The notes below the pieces were generated by a model that was not told the DNA's origin, searched no databases, and worked only from the letters and a program-made list of their open reading frames with translations. Positions 47,470 through 52,497 of a stretch of DNA of 52,497 nt are shown here, in pieces (position 1 is the first letter of the stretch; each line of letters begins with the position of its first letter). The stretch is from Hyphococcus sp. (GTDB lineage: Bacteria > Pseudomonadota > Alphaproteobacteria > Caulobacterales > Parvularculaceae). The position numbers were made by a program, and so were the translations under genes. The stretch lies in contig JAJFFY010000098.1 in the NCBI GenBank assembly GCA_021776415.1, positions 1 to 52,497 of the forward strand, written 5' to 3'.

Positions 47470-48341
47470 CCGACAGAAAGCAAAGACAGCGCGGTGCGGC
47501 CTTGGTTATTGTCCTGTGGGTTGCGCTTCTCCTGTCCGCGGCGCTTGCCGTTGCGCTAGCAAGCGCCCGTATTGAAGCGCGCATCTCGGCCGCCAGAGAA
47601 AATGCATTCCTCAGCCGTCAGGCGGCGGCCGACGGTCTTGAGTATGCCGCACAGGCAATCTCTTCTGGCCGCTCGGGACGAATTGATGGGATTTCCACGC
47701 TCGAATTTTCCATCAACGGCTATGAAGTTTCATTCTCGCCCGCCGAAGAAAGCGAAAAACTGGATATCAACCTCGCGAGTGAGAAAGTGCTAGCAGACTT
47801 CTTTCGCTTTCTTGGCGGAGATGAGGATAATGCGACCAAGCTCGCGGCCCGCGTTGCCGACTGGCGTGATGCGGACGATTTGGCCAGGCCAAATGGCGCC
47901 GAACGGCGCGATTATGCTGCCGCACGAAACGGAGAGCGGGTCGGCAACCGTCTGTTTTACTCCGCTGATGAATTATCGCTTGTACTCGGCATGCCGCAAA
48001 CGCTGACCAAATGCGCCATGCTAGCTTTGACCGTCTTCGGCGACGGCGGAGCGCCTTCAAGCGCCTTGCTGACGAAACTCTATAACCGTGACATGCAACG
48101 CAGCGCTGCCAGCTCGAGCGTCCAGCTCGGCACAGCCTCACGTAGCGCCGCCGCAGGCAGAAGATACGCAATTACGGCGTCGGCAAAAAAAACAGATAAT
48201 CCGGGCCAAAGAGGCGCCGCCCTAACTGGCGTCTTCCGCATCACCGGTGCGCAAACAAAACCCTATGAATGGATTGTTCAGTTTGAACCCAATGAAAATT
48301 CTAGCGTCGGTGATTGGTGCAAAGCCGATGAAAGTGGATGA
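47466..48341 (+). CDS. gspK: Minor pseudopilin GspK
   Basis: 291 residues, larger than other pseudopilins as expected. The leader ends QRQRG|AALVIVLWVALLLSAAL; there is no Glu at +5, which is normal for GspK at the pseudopilus tip. The globular part has the helical insertion with INLASEKVLADFFRFLG and WRDADDLARPNGAERRDY. Its start overlaps the gspD stop. It is the last gene of the gsp operon. Confidence 0.92.
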   Translation: MTDRKQRQRGAALVIVLWVALLLSAALAVALASARIEARISAARENAFLSRQAAADGLEYAAQAISSGRSGRIDGISTLEFSINGYEVSFSPAEESEKLDINLASEKVLADFFRFLGGDEDNATKLAARVADWRDADDLARPNGAERRDYAAARNGERVGNRLFYSADELSLVLGMPQTLTKCAMLALTVFGDGGAPSSALLTKLYNRDMQRSAASSSVQLGTASRSAAAGRRYAITASAKKTDNPGQRGAALTGVFRITGAQTKPYEWIVQFEPNENSSVGDWCKADESG

Positions 48342-48357
48342 TAATGGTTTATTCGCC

Positions 48358-48380
48358 GTTTGCTTCTGCACAAAGCAAAC
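48358..48380 (+). terminator. Possible terminator of the gsp operon
   Basis: GTTTGCTT and AAGCAAAC form a perfect 8-bp stem with a 7-base loop, starting 16 bases after the gspK stop. No T tract follows, so Rho-independent termination is doubtful, but no other hairpin is nearby. Confidence 0.4.
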
Positions 48381-48522
48381 CATCTGAGAAGCACACGCGG
48401 CACTAGCAAATTTGCGTATTGTCGTCGCGCACACTGACCTCTCATCAGCAGGTCACAAATGGCAGCTGCATGATTTTCCTGAGAATTTCACCACTCGCTT
48501 ACCTCATGGGTAACATACTGGG

Positions 48523-48786
48523 TCACGCGGCCCGATCCGCGGCCAGTTTTTCCTTCCAGGCATTGATTTCACTCTCCAACCACCGTGACGCCATGCCAAT
48601 TTTTACCGGTTGCGGGAACGGGTTTTCTGCAGCCTTCAAAAGCCTGTAAATCGTTGCCCGGCTGAGGCTGAGCTGATTGCACACTTCAGTAATTTTCAAG
48701 AGTCTACCAACGGGGTCGGCACAGACCATTGCATCGATGTCGCCCAAGCCATTACCCGAACCGTTCTTGGTGACGCTATCGGTCAT
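48523..48786 (-). CDS. AlpA-family helix-turn-helix regulator
   Basis: 87 residues. ADPVGRLLKITEVCNQLSLSRATIYRLL is the AlpA/MerR-like helix-turn-helix, followed by PFPQPVKIGMASRWLESEINAW, the conserved wing and C-terminal helix. Such small regulators control excision and integrase genes of prophages and integrative elements. ATG 48786 is supported by GGGAAAG upstream; ATG 48732 is an alternative. A second, frameshifted homologue lies at the right edge. The gene is convergent with the gsp operon. Confidence 0.88.
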   Translation of the reverse strand: MTDSVTKNGSGNGLGDIDAMVCADPVGRLLKITEVCNQLSLSRATIYRLLKAAENPFPQPVKIGMASRWLESEINAWKEKLAADRAA

Positions 48787-49107
48787 GCCGCACTTTCCCG
48801 AAAAAAAAATTTCGGAAACACGCGCGCAAAAAAAACTCACTACCCAGATCGGTCGCGGCGCAATCTGCCTTAGAGATAGACACCCCCCTCCCCCGAATAT
48901 CCGTATTGGACCTTTTGGGTTGATTTCTGGCTTTGAGAAAATAAATGGAGGATATCCGATAGCTATCAACTTGATAGCAGAGATGTGATCCGTCCCTCTC
49001 TCCGCAGGTTGATCTGCGCCTACACCAGCGCGTCTTCGAGTTTCTTCTGCTGAAAGCCATATGCGAATACAGCGCCATTAGGTCACAAATTGCGGTGAGC
49101 GACATCA
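48787..49107. other. Intergenic region upstream of the AlpA-type gene
   Basis: About 320 bases. Both long minus-strand frames here (from 48,969 and 49,108) are unusually rich in Arg, Cys and Phe and look non-coding. A run of A/T near 48,800-48,835 and CCCCCCTCCCCC-type sequence stand just upstream of the AlpA start and may include its promoter. I see no other structure. Confidence 0.45.
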
Positions 49108-49593
49108 CTACTCACCGCCGTCGTTATTTGTTGCATGCTCCACAGCCCTGTTGCCGTGCACCAGCGCCTCCATTCTTTGGATCTGTTGTTTCGTAACCGG
49201 ATTGCATATGCGTTTTGGTTTGTCCCAGTTCTCGAGGCATGCGCGTAATGCATCTAAATGCTGCCTACGAAAGCGCAGCCGCCGATCTGCCGTTATTACT
49301 TGGACTATTTCACTTAGTGCAGGAAAGAATTTCCCGTTTGATGTCTGGATAGCGTTGAGGACGATATCGCCGGGGAATTTCATGAATTCGCGCGTATAGA
49401 GCCTGAACGTGGATTTGAACTCTTCGCTTTGCTGGTTCTTCTTTGCAGATATCATGTGAAGCTCTGCGAGAGCTGTTATTATTGAATAGGCAGTCGCCGG
49501 CTGCATCCAGCGCTCCGCCTCCTTTATCGCAACGTGCAGGTCCTCCTTATTCCTTGCTACCACCTCTATCGGATTTTCGCCTTGCGTCGTCAT
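49108..49593 (-). CDS. Hypothetical protein of the element's replication module
   Basis: 161 residues from ATG 49593, which lies 47 bp inside the upstream replication-like gene; longer starts would overlap it by more. It is helical and basic: VARNKEDLHVAIKEAERWM, LAELHMISAKKNQQSEEFKSTF, LYTREFMKFPGDIVLNAIQ, then RRLRFRRQHLDAL. No domain is recognised. The order replication-like gene, this gene, AlpA regulator, all on the minus strand, fits a small plasmid- or phage-like operon. Confidence 0.65.
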   Translation of the reverse strand: MTTQGENPIEVVARNKEDLHVAIKEAERWMQPATAYSIITALAELHMISAKKNQQSEEFKSTFRLYTREFMKFPGDIVLNAIQTSNGKFFPALSEIVQVITADRRLRFRRQHLDALRACLENWDKPKRICNPVTKQQIQRMEALVHGNRAVEHATNNDGGE

Positions 49594-50575
49594 AGTCTTG
49601 CGCCTGATCGAGCAGCTCCCGTATGTCGTCCACTGTTCCGGCGGGATGTTTGTATGTTTTGCGACCTGTTTTTCCATCATGTTCACCACCTGCGATCTCG
49701 GCCAACCGTGTTTCGTTCCAAAGCCATTTGATGGGCATTCCGTTCCAATCGCCCAGCTCACCTCTGAGAAATGGCGAGGCGCGGGCGCGCGTGATTATCT
49801 CGAGCAAGCGTTCAACACTGTTGCGTTTGATGGATCGGCAAAGAGATGCCTGATCACTCAAAGCAAGTATCGGGGGATATCCCCTGAAATCTGCCCAAGC
49901 CTTGCAAATAGTCGAAAGGTCGTCTGGTTCAGTGATGGGGAGAGGCGTTTTCGAATTCTCAGATAAACGGGAAGAATTCATTCCAATCCCGCTCAGATTC
50001 TCTGCAGATCCGCACTCAACCGATTCTATTGTGTGTGTTCTATTCCCGCTTTTGTATTTAGACTCTTCTATTAGGGTATAGGTATTCCAGGGATTACAAT
50101 GGCTTACGCTGTTTGCTCGGTTACCAATTTGGGTCGCTTTTGTTACCGATCCCGGCGTTTCCGTTACCGAATCGCTTAAATACGACGCCATATCTTCCGC
50201 CCATAAGTTTTCCGGCTCTGGTTCTCTTGATTGAGTGCGCGCGTTGAGGAAACTGACATCCGCATTCTCACCCAATGCGAACATGCGATGATCTTCGTTT
50301 GTATAGATAATGCGGTAGGTACGTCGCCGCCTGTCTTCAGGCGTACGCTCGCTGGAGATATAATGAAGCTGAAGAAGCTTTTTGAACGACCGCGCCACGG
50401 ATTTTTGAGCCGCGTTGATAATCCTTGCAAGACGTTCGTGTCCGGCCGTGCACCCCTTGCCGTAAGCGCCAAAACAATCATGCGCGGCGACGGCAGCTAA
50501 TAGACGGAGGTCCTGCGCCGTAAGACGCTTATCCATCACGGCGCGACATGGCACCGGGCTGTAACGCGGCTTCAT
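49547..50575 (-). CDS. Replication-initiation-like protein with winged-helix N-terminus
   Basis: 342 residues. The N-terminal part (LTAQDLRLLAAVAAHDCFG, LARIINAAQKSVARSFKKLLQLHYI, RRRTYRIIY) is a winged helix-turn-helix like those of phage or plasmid replication and partition proteins. A low-complexity middle follows. The C-terminal part (LLEIITRARASPFLRGELGDWNGMPIKWLWN in pieces) resembles the C-terminus of phage replication protein O-type and DUF-type helicase-loader partners. ATG 50575 is chosen because GAGG stands 6 bases before it and the stop of a 52-residue upstream gene overlaps it (ATGA). Function is inferred from this architecture only. Confidence 0.65.
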   Translation of the reverse strand: MKPRYSPVPCRAVMDKRLTAQDLRLLAAVAAHDCFGAYGKGCTAGHERLARIINAAQKSVARSFKKLLQLHYISSERTPEDRRRRTYRIIYTNEDHRMFALGENADVSFLNARTQSREPEPENLWAEDMASYLSDSVTETPGSVTKATQIGNRANSVSHCNPWNTYTLIEESKYKSGNRTHTIESVECGSAENLSGIGMNSSRLSENSKTPLPITEPDDLSTICKAWADFRGYPPILALSDQASLCRSIKRNSVERLLEIITRARASPFLRGELGDWNGMPIKWLWNETRLAEIAGGEHDGKTGRKTYKHPAGTVDDIRELLDQAQDYDDARRKSDRGGSKE

Positions 50576-50730
50576 GGCATGCCTCGGCCTAATTCCGTAA
50601 TGCTGTCCCTGTCGCTCATCCATTCGATCAGCACGTCGAAGTCGTCACTGAGCCGTGCGCTGATAATATCCGAAGTCACTACCGGCATAGGAAAAAGCAC
50701 TTTTTGACGCCTCCACACAACTGTGGGCAT
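50572..50730 (-). CDS. 52-residue protein coupled to the replication-like gene
   Basis: Short frame beginning MPTVVWRRQKVLFPMPVVTS, acidic in the middle (SDDFDVLIEWMSDRDS), ending GRGMP. Its TGA overlaps the ATG of the next gene as ATGA, strong evidence of translational coupling. ATG 50730 and ATG 50688 are both possible starts; neither has a strong ribosome-binding site. No family is recognised. Confidence 0.5.
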   Translation of the reverse strand: MPTVVWRRQKVLFPMPVVTSDIISARLSDDFDVLIEWMSDRDSITELGRGMP

Positions 50731-50864
50731 CGCACTGAAGTGCAAACATAAGCATCAGGTACCCGCAAATTTCTACGAGTTAGCCGCCCAAAGGTGTTAT
50801 TGTGCTCCATGCGTACATGGATAGACCGCTTGCAGAAGAAAAATCGTGCGGGAAAAAATGCCGG

Positions 50865-51731
50865 CTATTTTTTTTCGCGCATCATAGAGGTTTTATATTG
50901 CTTTGCGATGTAATCCGCTCGATTCTTTAATCCCACCCTAACGCCGCGCTCTATCAGCACTTTTCGTGCTGCAGTCGTGGGCCGGAGACCGGTCTCGACT
51001 AGTTTGCCGACCTCAGAAATCAGCTGCTTGTCCGAGACCACATGCCCACTCCCTTTGGGTCTACCCCGTTTAACCCGCGGATCTGGCAAGCATTTTACTA
51101 TCGCGCGGACTTGGCTTAGCGCCATGTGCTTTAATTCAAGCCAGGGTTTTGACTTTTCATTTTCGGGGTCCGCTACTGCTGCGCGATAGCGTTGCATTAT
51201 CCATTCAATTTCACGGCTCCATTCGTCGGATAATTTGAACGCAATTTTTGGAATAGAAATGCTGAACTTTTTTTTCCAAGCTTGTACAAAGCGTTCATGA
51301 TTCACACGCGCTTTCTCCACCTTTGCAAAGAACGGCTGCATTGCGTCTTGATATCTCTTATGGACATCTAATAATGGTTGCGAGGCTTCCTGAAAGCGCT
51401 TTGTAGCCTGTGAAAGTACTGCCATGTCGAGGTTAAAAGATATATCTACAGCACTTGATACTGTACTTTTGTTCAAATGAGGCCGATTTTTCATCATAAC
51501 AACTCCAGTCACTTCGCGATCAGGAAAACCCATCGTGGTGTGGGAGTACCCAATGAGCCCGCAATTAATAAACTGATTCTGCAAAATATAGATCCAGACT
51601 GAACGACTACCTCGGCAATCTGATTGCTGCCGCAGGGCCAAATTGTAGCAAGCATCAGTTTTGTCCTGAGAAAATAAATCTGAATCCCAACTTTCCCTCT
51701 CAGAAATGTGGATGTCGTCGGTAGCTCTCAT
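50865..51731 (-). CDS. Putative DNA-binding protein, hypothetical
   Basis: 288 residues, mostly helical. A Trp- and Lys-rich centre (VNHERFVQAWKKKFSISIPK, LSDEWSREIEWIMQRYRAAV) is followed by PRVKRGRPKGSGHV, which looks like an AT-hook (GRPK), and a C-terminal helix-turn-helix-like stretch (LVETGLRPTTAARKVLIERGVRV). No known family. Internal Met starts at residues 67, 79 and 80 are possible. Lower G+C than the housekeeping genes. Three GTAAACC repeats lie just upstream. Confidence 0.55.
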   Translation of the reverse strand: MRATDDIHISERESWDSDLFSQDKTDACYNLALRQQSDCRGSRSVWIYILQNQFINCGLIGYSHTTMGFPDREVTGVVMMKNRPHLNKSTVSSAVDISFNLDMAVLSQATKRFQEASQPLLDVHKRYQDAMQPFFAKVEKARVNHERFVQAWKKKFSISIPKIAFKLSDEWSREIEWIMQRYRAAVADPENEKSKPWLELKHMALSQVRAIVKCLPDPRVKRGRPKGSGHVVSDKQLISEVGKLVETGLRPTTAARKVLIERGVRVGLKNRADYIAKQYKTSMMREKK

Positions 51732-51753
51732 CTGCCTGATCGTCAGAACAAAC

Positions 51754-51780
51754 GTAAACCATCACAGTAAACCGTAAACC
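51754..51780. promoter_or_regulatory. Triple GTAAACC direct repeat
   Basis: GTAAACC occurs at 51,754, 51,767 and 51,774, the last two adjacent, 23-49 bases upstream of the 51,731 start. Short iterated words in this position often bind a repressor or an initiator; no consensus of a known protein is matched. Confidence 0.3.
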
Positions 51781-51994
51781 GTTTTGATAATGCTGCGCCT
51801 GAAAAGACAGCGGGAAGCGAATTACCCGCATTAAATGAAGCGCGGAAGGACCCGCTGTTCGCAGCCGAATGATGTCGGGAGGCGGGCTCGCAATCTCATC
51901 GCCGCGTCTTTTGGAACCGATTTTGGACGCACTTATCCATATCCGATGCGCAATCGGAAAAATCGACAGCAGTTAGGAGCAGCTGATCAGGCGA

Positions 51995-52220
51995 TCAATC
52001 GCGCTCAGCGAGCGCTTTTATCTTCCATTCGATGATTTCAATCAGCGACCAGCGTGACGCGTTTCCGAACTTGATCGGCTTTGGAAACGGGTTCTGCACA
52101 TTGTTGATGAGGCGATAGATCATGGCTCGGCTTAGCCCGATCTCAAAACAGACATCGCCGATCTTGAGAAGGCGGCCGACTGGGTCTACGGTTTTGACCT
52201 GAGCCCTTTGGGCCCCGCAT
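51995..52220 (-). pseudogene. Frameshifted second AlpA-family regulator
   Basis: On the minus strand VDPVGRLLKIGDVC, GLSRAMIYRLI and PFPKPIKFGNASRWSLIEIIEW reproduce the AlpA fold of the 48,523-48,786 gene. This frame has no ATG, GTG or TTG back to a stop at 52,294. A normal ATG at 52,220 opens MRGPKGSGQN in another frame, similar to the KNGSGN of the homologue's N-terminus. One base change before VDP would join the two, so it is a frameshift mutant, or a sequencing error. Confidence 0.65.
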
Positions 52221-52224
52221 ATAT

Positions 52225-52425
52225 TTAGAGAATCCCTGGGGCAAACAAGATCATGGTTTTCGGTTTGGTGAGTGCGGCGTGCGTGGAGCCGTCATCGAGC
52301 TCAAGCGCACACCGCGCGGTTGGCCGGTCACACCGCTCGAAGCTTTTGGCAGCTAAATCCTCAAAACAGACATTATCGAGTGCTACTTTGCCTTTTGTAC
52401 GTAGATGGAAAGTGGATACCGACAT
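52225..52425 (-). CDS. Hypothetical 66-residue protein
   Basis: MSVSTFHLRTKGKVALDNVC.. with CALELDDGSTHAAL and a hydrophobic end ILFAPGIL. It has a poor ribosome-binding site but mixed, protein-like composition, and ends 5 bp before the AlpA-like remnant. It may be real but no family is recognised. Confidence 0.3.
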   Translation of the reverse strand: MSVSTFHLRTKGKVALDNVCFEDLAAKSFERCDRPTARCALELDDGSTHAALTKPKTMILFAPGIL

Positions 52426-52497
52426 TTTCGTCTATAACAAATAATTGTATAGGGAATAACCGTCGATCGATGGCAATTCTTGCCAGTTGATCGATCA

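Noticed and set aside
48776..49108. 110-residue minus-strand frame starting at the GTG that overlaps the preceding stop
   Set aside because: Overlap is attractive but the product is Arg/Cys/Phe-rich and runs through the AlpA upstream region; not credible as a protein.
51835..52035. 66-residue plus-strand frame at the right edge
   Set aside because: Arg-rich, no ribosome-binding site, overlaps the AlpA-like remnant on the other strand.

Overview
The window comes from a moderately GC-rich alphaproteobacterium. Pointers are the lgt-midA-pgeF operon, a UbiK homologue, an OmpR/EnvZ-type pair, long TonB-dependent receptors and an intergenic dispersed repeat typical of this class. I cannot place it in a genus by eye; a Parvularculales/Hyphomonadales-like background is only a guess. 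The first 24.3 kb is dense and mostly housekeeping. The rest is accessory.

Left half (1-24,360). In order: the 3' part of uvrC, a ureohydrolase, a methyltransferase, an RnfD/NqrB-like membrane protein paired with a DUF2330 protein, pgsA, a two-component pair, a His-rich secreted protein, proC, a YbjN-domain protein, small membrane proteins, ubiK, lgt-midA-pgeF, prs, DUF427, a small nucleotidyltransferase-like gene, a zinc-protease-like protein overlapping a CaiB/BaiF enzyme, a membrane PAS protein, an aspartate-type aminotransferase, dps and a large TonB-dependent receptor.

Boundary (24,361-24,775). The 3' half of a tRNA-Thr(UGU) gene lies here without its 5' half, followed by three imperfect ~111 bp repeats carrying short copies of the tRNA sequence. 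This looks like the left attachment end of an integrated element that extends rightwards, past the window end.

Right half (24,762-52,497). It holds a prepilin peptidase; an insertion sequence with a truncated second copy; a Sec-exported Rhs/YD-repeat locus on the minus strand; a divergent type II secretion operon (gspE-F-G-H-I-J-L-M-C-like-D-K); and a low-GC block with AlpA-type regulators and a replication-protein-like gene, typical of integrative elements.

The most striking part is the Rhs locus. A 2242-residue secreted Rhs protein ends in a hydrophobic glycine-rich tip and is followed by a very A+T-rich small membrane protein. Next comes a displaced second Rhs tip lacking a normal start. 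It shares an exactly colinear 672-bp core repeat (about 90% identical at protein level) with the main gene but ends in an HExxH metalloprotease-like domain, and is followed at once by a lipoprotein gene. This is the architecture of a polymorphic toxin with switchable tips and cognate immunity genes. Its Sec signal peptide and position beside a complete type II secretion operon and prepilin peptidase suggest export through that system. That link is inference.
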